From NCBI RefSeq assembly GCF_004348895.1, contig NZ_RRZK01000038.1, positions 105,318-169,317 of the forward strand: 64,000 nt of DNA, written 5' to 3'. Source of the stretch: Pseudomonas vancouverensis (GTDB lineage Bacteria > Pseudomonadota > Gammaproteobacteria > Pseudomonadales > Pseudomonadaceae). The notes under the pieces are model-generated. The model was not told the DNA's origin. It saw only the letters and a list, made by a program, of their open reading frames with translations, and did no database searches. Position numbers and translations under genes: made by a program. Shown here piece after piece: positions 1-8,121 of the stretch. Positions within the stretch are counted from its first letter, which is position 1; the number at the start of each line of letters is the position of its first letter.

Positions 1-38
1 GGTCGCTTTTTTTTGTTTCTGGCCAAACCCCAGACAGC

Positions 39-64
39 AAAAAGCCCGCACTGGGCGGGCTTTC
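39..64 (-). terminator. Rho-independent terminator of the first tRNA pair
   Basis: A GC-rich hairpin (AAAGCCCGC / GCGGGCTTT) reads on the minus strand into a run of T. It lies just downstream of the tRNA-Asp at 104-180, so it probably ends the Val-Asp transcript. Confidence 0.8.
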
Positions 65-103
65 TGTGGTGACCTGGCGTTCAGTGGTCCAGGTTTCCGA
101 ATA

Positions 104-180
104 TGGCGCAGCGGACGGGACTCGAACCCGCGACCCCCGGCGTGACAGGCCGGTATTCTAACCGACTGAACTACCGCTGC
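104..180 (-). tRNA. tRNA-Asp (anticodon GUC), copy 1
   Basis: The minus strand folds as a 77-nt tRNA: acceptor GCAGCGG/CCGCTGC, anticodon stem CCGGC/GCCGG with loop CUGUCAC (anticodon GUC), T-arm GGTTCGAGTCC, and an encoded CCA at 104-106. It is the second gene of a Val-Asp pair, 19 bases after tRNA-Val. Confidence 0.97.
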
Positions 181-199
181 GCGAAACGCTTGAAACGAA

Positions 200-275
200 T
201 GGTGGGTGATGACGGGATCGAACCGCCGACATTCTGCTTGTAAGGCAGACGCTCTCCCAGCTGAGCTAATCACCC
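200..275 (-). tRNA. tRNA-Val (anticodon UAC), copy 1
   Basis: A 76-nt minus-strand tRNA with acceptor GGGTGAT/ATCACCC, anticodon stem TCTGC/GCAGA with loop CUUACAA (anticodon UAC) and an encoded CCA at 200-202. It is first in transcription order, ahead of the tRNA-Asp. The region upstream (276-330) has a weak -10-like CATAAT and no good -35. Confidence 0.97.
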
Positions 276-398
276 TTCGCTTCGTTACGGGACGCATTAT
301 GCCACAAGTTTTCGTAAAGTGTTGATTTAATTGAAGTTTTTTTCAAATAAATCCGAAAACCGGTGAAACGACACATTCCGCATTTACAACTCGAGGCA

Positions 399-423
399 GA
401 AAAAAACCCGCCTTGGCGGGTTC
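399..423 (-). terminator. Terminator after the second tRNA pair
   Basis: The minus strand reads ACCCGCC-AAG-GGCGGGT followed by a T run, directly downstream of the tRNA-Asp at 466-542. It separates the two tRNA pairs, so each pair is likely to be its own transcript. Confidence 0.8.
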
Positions 424-465
424 TTCCGTGGTGACCTGGCGTTCAGTGGTCCAGGTAACCGAATA

Positions 466-542
466 TGGCGCAGCGGACGGGACTCGAACCCGCGACCCCC
501 GGCGTGACAGGCCGGTATTCTAACCGACTGAACTACCGCTGC
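466..542 (-). tRNA. tRNA-Asp (anticodon GUC), copy 2
   Basis: The same 77-nt tRNA-Asp as at 104-180, with the GUC anticodon in loop CUGUCAC and encoded CCA at 466-468. The tRNA body is identical to copy 1. Differences lie only in flanking bases. Confidence 0.97.
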
Positions 543-561
543 GCTAAACACTTGAAACGAA

Positions 562-637
562 TGGTGGGTGATGACGGGATCGAACCGCCGACATTCTGCT
601 TGTAAGGCAGACGCTCTCCCAGCTGAGCTAATCACCC
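562..637 (-). tRNA. tRNA-Val (anticodon UAC), copy 2
   Basis: The same 76-nt tRNA-Val as at 200-275, with encoded CCA at 562-564. It is the first gene of the rightmost Val-Asp pair and lies downstream of a good sigma-70 promoter at 658-686. Confidence 0.97.
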
Positions 638-657
638 TTCGCTTCGGTGTGGCGCGC

Positions 658-686
658 ATTCTACGGAGCGACCCAACCTCTGGCAA
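658..686 (-). promoter_or_regulatory. Sigma-70 promoter of the Val-Asp tRNA pair
   Basis: On the minus strand TTGCCA (686-681) and TAGAAT (663-658) are 17 bases apart. They are followed by a GC-rich stretch (GCGCGCC), as is usual for stable-RNA promoters under stringent control. Transcription would start about 10-15 bases before tRNA-Val. Confidence 0.75.
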
Positions 687-796
687 GCACTTTTTTAAAT
701 AATTTTCCGAGGCCTTCCAAAGGCTTAGAGAAAGGTTGGCCTATGGCACGGCGAAGACAATAATGCCCCCCTTTGTATAAAGGAGAGACTCACCCC

Positions 797-1717
797 ATGT
801 GGTTCAAGAACCTGCTTATCTATCGCCTGACCCAAGACCTGCCTGTCGACGCCGAGGCGCTGGAAACTGCACTGGCCACCAAACTGGCGCGTCCATGTGC
901 AAGCCAGGAGTTGACCACCTACGGTTTCGTCGCGCCGTTCGGCAAAGGCGAAGACGCACCGCTGGTGCACGTCAGCGGTGACTTCCTGCTGGTGTCCGCG
1001 CGCAAGGAAGAACGTATTTTGCCAGGCAGCGTCGTGCGCGACGCGGTCAAGGAAAAGGTCGAAGAGATCGAAGCCGAGCAGATGCGCAAGGTCTATAAGA
1101 AGGAACGCGATCAGATCAAGGATGAAATCATCCAGGCCTTCCTGCCTCGCGCCTTTATCCGCCGCTCGTCGACCTTCGCCGCCATCGCGCCGAAACAGGG
1201 CCTGATCCTGGTCAACTCGGCCAGCCCGAAACGCGCCGAAGATTTGCTGTCGACCCTGCGCGAAGTGATTGGCACCCTGCCAGTGCGCCCGCTGACAGTG
1301 AAAATGTCGCCGACCGCGACCATGACCGAATGGGTCACCACACAGAAAGCCGCGGACGACTTCTTCGTGCTGGACGAGTGCGAACTGCGCGACACCCACG
1401 AAGACGGCGGCATCGTGCGCTGCAAGCGTCAGGACCTGACCAGCGAAGAAATCCAGTTGCACCTGAGCACCGGCAAGGTGGTCACCCAGTTGTCCCTGGC
1501 CTGGCAGGACAAACTGTCGTTCGTCCTCGACGACAAAATGGTGGTCAAGCGCCTGAAGTTCGAAGACCTGCTGCAGGATCAGGCGGAACAGGACGGTGGC
1601 GATGAAGCCCTGGGCCAACTGGACGCCAGCTTCACCCTGATGATGCTGACCTTCGGCGACTTCCTGCCGGCGCTGGTTGAAGCGCTGGGTGGCGAAGAGA
1701 CGCCGCAGGGGATCTAA
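797..1717 (+). CDS. rdgC: Recombination-associated protein RdgC
   Basis: The 306-residue product matches RdgC in length (E. coli about 303) and in sequence, beginning MWFKNLLIYRLTQDLP. RdgC is a nucleoid-associated DNA-binding protein that forms a ring around double-stranded DNA and restrains RecA filament formation and strand exchange. The ATG at 797 is preferred over an in-frame start 24 bases upstream because AGGAG at 781-785 is suitably placed for it and the family begins with MWFKN. The gene stands alone between the tRNAs and a symporter gene, and a strong hairpin follows it. Confidence 0.95.
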   Translation: MWFKNLLIYRLTQDLPVDAEALETALATKLARPCASQELTTYGFVAPFGKGEDAPLVHVSGDFLLVSARKEERILPGSVVRDAVKEKVEEIEAEQMRKVYKKERDQIKDEIIQAFLPRAFIRRSSTFAAIAPKQGLILVNSASPKRAEDLLSTLREVIGTLPVRPLTVKMSPTATMTEWVTTQKAADDFFVLDECELRDTHEDGGIVRCKRQDLTSEEIQLHLSTGKVVTQLSLAWQDKLSFVLDDKMVVKRLKFEDLLQDQAEQDGGDEALGQLDASFTLMMLTFGDFLPALVEALGGEETPQGI

Positions 1718-1733
1718 AAACAGGTAGCGTTCT

Positions 1734-1763
1734 CGGTGGGAGCGAGCTTGCTCCCACCGTTTT
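1734..1763 (+). terminator. REP-like hairpin downstream of rdgC
   Basis: A near-perfect inverted repeat, CGGTGGGAGCGAGC / GCTTGCTCCCACCG, is followed by TTTTGT. The arms are the Pseudomonas REP core, here as a single compact hairpin that could act as the rdgC terminator. Confidence 0.6.
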
Positions 1764-1804
1764 GTAGATGCTTCTGAAATCATTTCAATAATAAGGATCA
1801 GACC

Positions 1805-2770
1805 ATGCGCGCCCTGGCTGCATTGAGTCGTTTTGTCGGCAATACCTTCGCTTACTGGGTGCTGATTTTCGCCGTCCTGGCGTTTCTGCAACCGGCGTGG
1901 TTCATCGGCCTCAAGGGCGCCATCGTGCCGCTGCTGGGCCTGGTGATGTTCGGCATGGGCCTGACCCTCAAACTCGAAGACTTCGCCGAAGTCGCGCGCC
2001 ATCCGTGGCGAGTGGCATTGGGCGTGGTCGCACATTTCGTGATCATGCCCGGCGTGGCGTGGTTGCTCTGCCAGGCCTTTCATCTACCACCGGAGATCGC
2101 GGTCGGCGTGATTCTGGTGGGTTGCTGCCCAAGCGGCACCTCATCGAATGTGATGACCTGGCTGGCACGGGGCGATCTGGCGTTGTCGGTGGCGATTGCC
2201 GCTGTCACCACCCTCCTCGCTCCGCTGCTGACACCGGCGCTGATCTGGCTGCTGGCTTCCGCCTGGTTGCCGGTGTCGTTCATGGAGTTGTTCTGGTCGA
2301 TCCTGCAAGTGGTGCTGCTGCCCATCGTGCTGGGCGTGGTCGCGCAGCGCCTGCTCGGCAACAAGGTTCGCCACGCGGTGGAAGTCCTGCCACTGGTGTC
2401 GGTAGTCAGCATCGTGATCATCGTTGCCGCCGTCGTCGCGGCCAGCCAGGCGAAGATTGCCGAGTCCGGTCTGTTGATCATGGCCGTGGTCATGCTGCAC
2501 AACAGCTTCGGCTTCTTGCTGGGCTACTTCACCGGGCGCCTGTTCAAGTTGCCGCTGGCGCAGCGCAAATCACTGTCCCTGGAAGTCGGTATGCAGAACT
2601 CCGGCTTGGGCGCCGCGCTGGCCAGTGCCCACTTCTCGCCGCTGGCGGCGGTGCCAAGTGCCTTGTTCAGTGTGTGGCACAACATTTCCGGGGCGCTGCT
2701 GTCGACCTGGTTCCGCCGCATGAGCGAGAAACAGGATCGCGAGATGGCAGCCCAACACGCACCGGATTGA
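1805..2770 (+). CDS. Bile acid:sodium symporter family protein (BASS/PanS-like)
   Basis: The 321-residue, highly hydrophobic protein looks like a ten-helix secondary transporter of the BASS superfamily. Family-typical stretches are LGLVMFGMGLTLK near residues 45-57, GVILVGCCPSGTSSNV near 100-115 and the late EVGMQNSGLGAALA. Members carry organic anions with sodium; bacterial ones include pantothenate/ketopantoate carriers, so the substrate cannot be named. The ATG follows AAGGA at a normal distance. It lies between rdgC and the guanidine exporter and appears to be its own unit. Confidence 0.85.
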   Translation: MRALAALSRFVGNTFAYWVLIFAVLAFLQPAWFIGLKGAIVPLLGLVMFGMGLTLKLEDFAEVARHPWRVALGVVAHFVIMPGVAWLLCQAFHLPPEIAVGVILVGCCPSGTSSNVMTWLARGDLALSVAIAAVTTLLAPLLTPALIWLLASAWLPVSFMELFWSILQVVLLPIVLGVVAQRLLGNKVRHAVEVLPLVSVVSIVIIVAAVVAASQAKIAESGLLIMAVVMLHNSFGFLLGYFTGRLFKLPLAQRKSLSLEVGMQNSGLGAALASAHFSPLAAVPSALFSVWHNISGALLSTWFRRMSEKQDREMAAQHAPD

Positions 2771-2818
2771 GGCGAAAACTTGATCCGGGCACCAATGCTG
2801 GGCACTATATTGCGCAAC

Positions 2819-2868
2819 GCGAGGACGACCTCGCGGCTCGATCGAGTCATTAATCAGGGGACGACCCC
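2819..2868 (+). promoter_or_regulatory. Guanidine-II (mini-ykkC) riboswitch
   Basis: Two short hairpins with identical ACGA loops lie just upstream of sugE: GCGAGG-ACGA-CCTCGC at 2819-2834 and GGGG-ACGA-CCCC at 2857-2868. Two stem-loops with ACGR loops joined by a linker define the guanidine-II class, which switches on guanidinium exporters when guanidine binds. The second hairpin ends about 10 bases before the GGAGG at 2879-2883, so control by freeing the ribosome binding site is likely. Confidence 0.9.
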
Positions 2869-2888
2869 GTCAATCGATGGAGGTCTTC

Positions 2889-3203
2889 ATGTCCTGGATC
2901 ATTCTGTTTTTCGCCGGCCTGTTTGAAGTGGGCTGGGCCGTTGGCCTCAAATACACCGACGGCTTTACCCGCCCTCTTCCGACCGTCTTGACCGTTGCAG
3001 CCATGGCCATCAGCCTTGGCTTGCTCGGTCTGGCCATGAAGGAACTGCCACTGGGCACCGCTTACGCGATCTGGACAGGTGTCGGTGCTGTCGGCACGGT
3101 GATCGCCGGGATCATCCTGTTTGGCGAGTCGATGGCGTTGATTCGACTGGCCAGCGTCGCGTTGATCATCACCGGGCTGGTTGGGCTCAAGGTCAGCGCC
3201 TGA
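2889..3203 (+). CDS. sugE: Guanidinium exporter, SMR family (SugE/Gdx)
   Basis: The 104-residue protein has four hydrophobic helices and the SMR-family membrane glutamate at residue 13 (GLFEVGWAVGLK). SugE/Gdx proteins work as dual-topology dimers that export guanidinium in exchange for protons. The ATG at 2889 is chosen because GGAGG lies 5 bases upstream; the ATG at 2877 overlaps that ribosome site. The guanidine-II riboswitch in front supports guanidinium rather than quaternary ammonium compounds as the natural substrate. Confidence 0.93.
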   Translation: MSWIILFFAGLFEVGWAVGLKYTDGFTRPLPTVLTVAAMAISLGLLGLAMKELPLGTAYAIWTGVGAVGTVIAGIILFGESMALIRLASVALIITGLVGLKVSA

Positions 3204-3210
3204 GCCACTG

Positions 3211-3310
3211 ACGCCATCGCGAACAAGCTCGCTCCCACATTGAATCCCGGTCGCACAAAAACTTTTTGTTCACTGGAGATTCCTCTGGGAGCGAGCTTGC
3301 CCGCGAAGGA
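3211..3310. repeat. Inverted REP pair (BIME-like)
   Basis: Two copies of the Pseudomonas REP core face each other: GCGAACAAGCTCGCTCCCAC (3219-3238) and the inverted GGGAGCGAGCTTGCCCGCGA (3287-3306). They sit between the ends of the convergent sugE and MFS-acyltransferase genes. Confidence 0.8.
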
Positions 3311-3327
3311 GCCGGCACAACCGCCGG

Positions 3328-5202
3328 CTACCTGACCGTCCCGCGCAAATCCCCCACCAACGCCTGCAACCTCGCCGGTTCCGCCACGTCTACGGGCACC
3401 GCCTGTCCCGCCACCAAGGTCACCCGCGACCACAGCCGCCGAAACAATCCCTTGTTCGGATCGCGACTGAAGAAACTCCCCCACAACCCCTGCAACGCCA
3501 ACGGAATCACCGGCACCGGCGTTTCTTCGAGCACCCGCGTCAGCCCGCCTTTGAATTCGTTGATTTCGCCATCGGCGGTCAATTTGCCTTCAGGGAAGAT
3601 GCACACCAGCTCACCGTCCTTCAGATACTGTGCAATCCGCCTGAAAGCGCTTTCGTAGATCTGGATATCTTCGTGCCGCCCGGCAATCGGAATGGTCCCC
3701 GCCGTGCGGAAGATGAAGTTCAGCACCGGCAGGTTGTAGATCTTGTAGTACATGACAAAGCGAATCGGCCGACGCACCGCACCTCCGATCAGCAAGGCAT
3801 CGACAAAGGACACGTGATTGCACACCAGCAGCGCCGCGCCCTCGTCGGGAATCTGCTCGAGGTTGCGATGCTCCACCCGGTACATGGAATGGCTGAGCAG
3901 CCAGATCATGAAGCGCATGGTGAATTCCGGGACGACCTTGAAGATGTAGATGTTGACGCCGATGTTCAGCAGCGACACCACCAGGAACAACTGCGGGATC
4001 GACAGTTTGGCGAGGCTGAGCAGGATGATCGAGACAATCGCCGAGACCACCATGAACAACGCATTGAGAATATTGTTGGCGGCGATCACCCGCGCCCGCT
4101 CGTTCTCGGCAGTGCGCGACTGGATCAAGGCATACAGCGGCACGATGTAGAAACCGCCAAAGATCCCCAGGCCGAGGATGTCCAGCAGTACCAGCCAGGA
4201 ATGAGCAAAACCGAGGATCTCGATCCAGCCATGACCCTGCACGCTGTCGGGAATCCCGCCGGAATGCCACCACAGCAGCAATCCGAATACCGTCAGGCCA
4301 AACGAACCGAAGGGCACCAGGCCGATTTCGACTTTGCGCCCGGAGAGTTTTTCACAGAGCATCGAACCGGCGGCAATGCCGACCGAGAACACCGTCAGGA
4401 TCAGGGTTACCACGGTTTCGTCGCCGTGCATCCATTCCTTGGCGTAGGCCGGAATCTGCGTCAGGTAGATGGCCCCGACAAACCAGAACCACGAGTTGCC
4501 GACAATCGAGCGCGACACGGCCGGCGTCTGTCCCAGCCCCAGTTTCAGCGTGGCCCATGACTGGCTGAAGATGTTCCAGTTCAGGCGCACCTCGGGCGTT
4601 GCCGCTGCCGCGCGGGGAATGCCGCGACTGGCCAGGTAACCGAGCACCGCGATGCCGACGATCGCCGTGGAAACGATGGGCGCGTAATGCGCCGACGACA
4701 TCATGACTCCGGCGCCGATGGTCCCGGCGAGAATCGCCAGGAAGGTGCCCATCTCCACCAGGCCATTGCCGCCTACCAGCTCGTCTTCACGCAGGGCTTG
4801 CGGCAGGATCGAGTACTTCACCGGCCCGAACAGTGCCGAGTGAGTGCCCATGGCGAACAGTGCCACCAGCATCAGCGACAGGTGATCGAACATGAAACCG
4901 ACGGCGCCGACTGCCATGATCGCGATCTCACCGAGCTTGATCACACGGATCAGCGCGTCCTTGGCGAACTTCTCACCAAACTGCCCGGCCAGGGCCGAGA
5001 ACAGAAAAAACGGCAGGATGAACAGCAGCGCGCACAGGTTGACCCAGATCGAGCGATCGCCCTCGATGGCCAGCTTGTACAGGATGGCGAGGATCAACGA
5101 CTGCTTGAACACGTTGTCGTTGAACGCGCCGAGTGACTGTGTGACGAAGAACGGCAGGAAACGCCGGGTGCGCAGCAAGGTGAACTGTGAGGGGTGACTC
5201 AT
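3328..5202 (-). CDS. MFS lysophospholipid transporter fused to a PlsC-type acyltransferase
   Basis: The 624-residue protein has two parts. Residues 1 to about 420 are a 12-helix MFS domain of LplT type (RTRRFLPFFVTQSLGAFNDN near the start). Residues about 440-624 are an acyltransferase of the PlsC family with the NHVSFVD catalytic motif (N462, H463, D468) and a later FPEGKLT motif. In E. coli, LplT flips lysophospholipids inward and Aas re-acylates them; here transport and acylation appear joined in one chain, without the acyl-ACP synthetase part of Aas. A role in repairing lysophosphatidylethanolamine at the inner membrane is inferred. It stands alone, convergent with sugE. Confidence 0.88.
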   Translation of the reverse strand: MSHPSQFTLLRTRRFLPFFVTQSLGAFNDNVFKQSLILAILYKLAIEGDRSIWVNLCALLFILPFFLFSALAGQFGEKFAKDALIRVIKLGEIAIMAVGAVGFMFDHLSLMLVALFAMGTHSALFGPVKYSILPQALREDELVGGNGLVEMGTFLAILAGTIGAGVMMSSAHYAPIVSTAIVGIAVLGYLASRGIPRAAAATPEVRLNWNIFSQSWATLKLGLGQTPAVSRSIVGNSWFWFVGAIYLTQIPAYAKEWMHGDETVVTLILTVFSVGIAAGSMLCEKLSGRKVEIGLVPFGSFGLTVFGLLLWWHSGGIPDSVQGHGWIEILGFAHSWLVLLDILGLGIFGGFYIVPLYALIQSRTAENERARVIAANNILNALFMVVSAIVSIILLSLAKLSIPQLFLVVSLLNIGVNIYIFKVVPEFTMRFMIWLLSHSMYRVEHRNLEQIPDEGAALLVCNHVSFVDALLIGGAVRRPIRFVMYYKIYNLPVLNFIFRTAGTIPIAGRHEDIQIYESAFRRIAQYLKDGELVCIFPEGKLTADGEINEFKGGLTRVLEETPVPVIPLALQGLWGSFFSRDPNKGLFRRLWSRVTLVAGQAVPVDVAEPARLQALVGDLRGTVR

Positions 5203-5298
5203 CTTCCGTGTGTCCCTGATGTCGGTAAACGTGGCCTGAATACTGATATAGGAATATCAATCGTCGATCCAGGCCACACCTTACCTAATCTTTGCCGG

Positions 5299-6450
5299 TT
5301 ATTTCTTCAATCCGGCAATGCACGGCGAAACAAACAGCTCACCACGCCAGGCGCCCAGCACGGTGCGCTTGCCGACGATCAGCCACATCATTGCCAGTAA
5401 CGCCACCAGGACACAGCCGAAAACATTGAAGAACGTCAGGTGCAGGGTGCTGCCCAGTTTCAGCGTCGCCAGCGAGTAGACGCCCAGGGGGAAGGTGAAA
5501 CCCCACCAGCCCAGATTGAAGGGAATGCCGGCACGCAGGTAACGCGCGGTGATCAGCAGCGCCATCAGCATCCACCACAGGCCGAACCCCCACAGCGTAA
5601 TACCCGCGATCACGCCGAGGCCGGCAGCAATCTCACCGATACCCGGCAGGCCATTGGCGGCAAAGATCAGCGGCGCATCGCCCCCCAGCAACAGCATGCC
5701 CAACGCACCGGTGCCGATAGGGCCGAGTGCCAGCCAGCTCGAAGCCGCCATGTTTTCATGGGGCAGTTTGTGCAAAGCCATGCGCAGCAGCAGGATGGTC
5801 AGAATGCTAAAGGCCACTGCCAGAGAAAAGGCCCAGAGCACGTAACTGGTCACCAGCATCACCAGTTGCGCGTGAGCTTCAGCTAGGTGTGGTGCGAGCA
5901 AACCGCCGCTCGCCGCCGCGACTTCCGCTGCGACGACTGGCAACAGCCACACGGCGGTCATTTGGTCGATGCTGTGCTCTTGGCGCGTGAACATCATGTA
6001 GGGAATCAGCACGCCGCAGGCCAGCGACATGGCCACGTCCAGCCACCATAACGTTTCGGCGAGCTGAATCACGCCATCGCCCCAGCGTGGCAGGCCAAAA
6101 ACCAGGAAACCATTGATGATGGTCGCCAGCCCCATGGGAATGGTGCCGAAGAACATCGAGACCGTGGAGTGGCCGAAAATCCGCCGCGCCTCGTCGAAGA
6201 ACAGGACCCAGCGGGCCGTGTAGACCGTGGTGAAGACCAGGAACAACAGAATGTTGAACATCCACAGCGCTTCGGCAAAGGCGTGCAAGCCCGGCACAGC
6301 GATGGGCAATTGCGCCAGCGCAAGCGCGAGGACGCCGGTGCCCATGGTGGCGGCGAACCAGTTCGGGGTGAACTGGCGGATCACTTCCCGTGGGTGCTGC
6401 AAGTGAGCGAAAGGTTTGAAAGTGGGCTTGATGCTATTGGCGCATGTCAT
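5299..6450 (-). CDS. TDT-family transporter (TehA/SLAC1 fold)
   Basis: The 383-residue protein has about ten hydrophobic helices and resembles the tellurite-resistance/dicarboxylate (TDT) family, with FTPNWFAATMGTGVLALAL near the start and a FNLGWWGFTFPLGVYSLAT segment late. Family members export sulfite or dicarboxylates or act as anion channels; the substrate cannot be read from sequence. AGGAG lies 6 bases before the ATG. Relatives are often paired with a LysR-type regulator, but none is adjacent here. Confidence 0.8.
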   Translation of the reverse strand: MTCANSIKPTFKPFAHLQHPREVIRQFTPNWFAATMGTGVLALALAQLPIAVPGLHAFAEALWMFNILLFLVFTTVYTARWVLFFDEARRIFGHSTVSMFFGTIPMGLATIINGFLVFGLPRWGDGVIQLAETLWWLDVAMSLACGVLIPYMMFTRQEHSIDQMTAVWLLPVVAAEVAAASGGLLAPHLAEAHAQLVMLVTSYVLWAFSLAVAFSILTILLLRMALHKLPHENMAASSWLALGPIGTGALGMLLLGGDAPLIFAANGLPGIGEIAAGLGVIAGITLWGFGLWWMLMALLITARYLRAGIPFNLGWWGFTFPLGVYSLATLKLGSTLHLTFFNVFGCVLVALLAMMWLIVGKRTVLGAWRGELFVSPCIAGLKK

Positions 6451-6526
6451 GGCGAACTCCTGTCCTCAGGTGAGGTGGAGCCCATGTTAGATCCGAATCG
6501 AATATCTATATAACGGGTAATTTCTC

Positions 6527-6552
6527 TATATCTTATCGATAACGCAGATATA
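6527..6552. promoter_or_regulatory. Palindromic AT-rich element upstream of the TDT gene
   Basis: A perfect 10-bp palindrome TTATCGATAA (6533-6542) is flanked by TATATC (6527-6532) and GATATA (6547-6552). It lies between the TDT gene start and the end of the cupin gene, so it could be an operator for the TDT gene. No binding protein is identified. Confidence 0.35.
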
Positions 6553-6555
6553 GCT

Positions 6556-6867
6556 TCATACACTGCCTTCCGCTTCGATCACCAGAATCCGCGCCACCCC
6601 CAGCGGGTGTGCCACATGTTCCGTGCCAACCGAGGCGTAAAAAATATCGCCGACCTCCAGCAAGGCCTCGCGCTCGACACCCTCTTCCCGATAGTGCATG
6701 CGCACCTGCCCATCGAGGACCACGAACACTTCCTGGCCATCGTTGACGTGCCATTTGTAGGGCTGGTCGGTCCAGTGCAGACGCGTGGTGATGCCGTTCA
6801 TGTTGGCAATGTCCAACGCGGCCCAGGCGCGCTCACCAGTGAATGATTTGCTGCGGATAACCTTCAT
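6556..6867 (-). CDS. Cupin-domain protein
   Basis: The 103-residue protein is a single cupin barrel. Conserved cupin blocks are visible (HVNDGQEVFVVLDGQV near residues 39-54 and EVGDIFYASVGTEHVA later), with histidines suitable for binding a metal. Small stand-alone cupins bind or isomerise small molecules, and the ligand is unknown. The ATG at 6867 is preferred over one further upstream because AAGGAA precedes it at a normal distance. It lies between two transporter genes on the same strand with no tight linkage. Confidence 0.75.
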   Translation of the reverse strand: MKVIRSKSFTGERAWAALDIANMNGITTRLHWTDQPYKWHVNDGQEVFVVLDGQVRMHYREEGVEREALLEVGDIFYASVGTEHVAHPLGVARILVIEAEGSV

Positions 6868-6917
6868 GTTGCGTTCCTTCGACGATGAACCGACAGAATA
6901 CCAAGACTGACTCAAGC

Positions 6918-8108
6918 TCAGGATCCGGCCTCACAAGTTCTCAGTGGACGTGGCCGCAAGGCACTCGACAGCGCCCACAGTGCCAGAGCGATCAGCACGA
7001 GTGCATAACCATCGGTCGTCGTCACCAGACCCAAAGTGCGCGCCAGGTTACCGGCCAACAGCGCTGGCAGACAGAAAGCCAAATAGCTCAACGCGTAATA
7101 CGCCGACATCAGGCCGGCCCGCTCATGGGGCAAGGCCAAGGGGACAAGGCTGCGCACGGAGCCGAGGAAACCGGCGCCGAAACCACAGCCGGCAATCAGC
7201 GTGCCGAGGAAAAACAGGGCCAGGCTGGCACTGTGTACCCCCGCCAGAATCAGCAGCACGCCCACCGGCAGCAAGCTTGCCCCCAGCCGCAATGACTTGC
7301 TCGCAGAACTGTTGCGCAGGGTAAAAATCATCAGCGCGCCCGTCAGGGTCAACGCGGCGACGGTCGCCCCGCCAATCAGGTTCGAAGTGGAACCCGTCGC
7401 CGTGCGTACCAGCGAGGGCGCCAGTGAGGCATAGAAACCGCCGAGCGCCCAGGTCGCCGTATTCAGTGGAAGCACTCGCCACAAGGTGCTGCGAGCCTGA
7501 ACCGGCACATGCAAGGTGGGGCGCAAGGATGCCCAGGCCCCGGCCTGGGGCGAAACGCTTTCCGGCAGCCACCAGACATACACGGCTTGTACGGCAAACA
7601 ACCCGAACAACAGCCAGTAGGTCAGGTGCAACGGCGCCGGCGCGTATTCGGACAGCAAGCCGCATCCCAGGCCGCCCAACGCCATGCCGAGCAAGGGTGC
7701 GACGCTATTGACCAGTGGACCCTGCTGGCGATCAGTGTCGAGCAGCGTCGCACTCAGCACCGCGGTCGCCATCCCGGTGGCAAAACCTTGCAGGACCCTG
7801 GCGCTGATCAGCCAGGCAACGTTGTCGGCGTATATGAACAGCAGCATCGCTAGAGCGTTGAGCAGCACCGCGGTGAATATCACCGGTTTGCGTCCGAGGT
7901 AATCAGACAGCGAACCGACCGTCAGTAAGGCGACCAGCAGGCTCAGGGCATAAACAGCGAAAATCAGAGTCAATGTCGCTGCCGAGAACTGCATCTGTTC
8001 CTGATACAGGTGATACAGCGGCGTCGGCGCCGTGGATGCCGCGAGAAAACTGAGCAAGGTCACGGCGAGAAACCACAGGCTTGCACGATTTGAATGAGAA
8101 CTGGACAT
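6918..8108 (-). CDS. MFS efflux transporter
   Basis: The 396-residue protein has 12 predicted helices and MFS motif A between helices 2 and 3 (GSLSDYLGRKP). The opening PTPLYHLYQEQ is common in drug/sugar efflux members. The ATG at 8108 is chosen because GGAG lies 7 bases upstream. It is divergent from the TetR gene at 8247, and the shared 138-bp gap carries two copies of a 15-bp motif. That arrangement suggests an inducible exporter repressed by its neighbour; the substrate is unknown. Confidence 0.85.
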   Translation of the reverse strand: MSSSHSNRASLWFLAVTLLSFLAASTAPTPLYHLYQEQMQFSAATLTLIFAVYALSLLVALLTVGSLSDYLGRKPVIFTAVLLNALAMLLFIYADNVAWLISARVLQGFATGMATAVLSATLLDTDRQQGPLVNSVAPLLGMALGGLGCGLLSEYAPAPLHLTYWLLFGLFAVQAVYVWWLPESVSPQAGAWASLRPTLHVPVQARSTLWRVLPLNTATWALGGFYASLAPSLVRTATGSTSNLIGGATVAALTLTGALMIFTLRNSSASKSLRLGASLLPVGVLLILAGVHSASLALFFLGTLIAGCGFGAGFLGSVRSLVPLALPHERAGLMSAYYALSYLAFCLPALLAGNLARTLGLVTTTDGYALVLIALALWALSSALRPRPLRTCEAGS

Positions 8109-8121
8109 GGGCACGCTCCGC

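Noticed and set aside
104..637. tRNA duplication as a possible integration (att) site of a genomic island
   Set aside because: The DNA between the two pairs is only a short spacer with a terminator; there is no integrase or foreign-looking gene.
384..686. 100-residue minus-strand frame over the second tRNA pair
   Set aside because: It runs through both tRNA genes and their promoter, so it cannot be a real protein gene.
3328..5202. Misassembled or frameshifted fusion of two genes
   Set aside because: The frame is continuous over 624 codons and both domains show intact motifs; fused forms are plausible in this genus.
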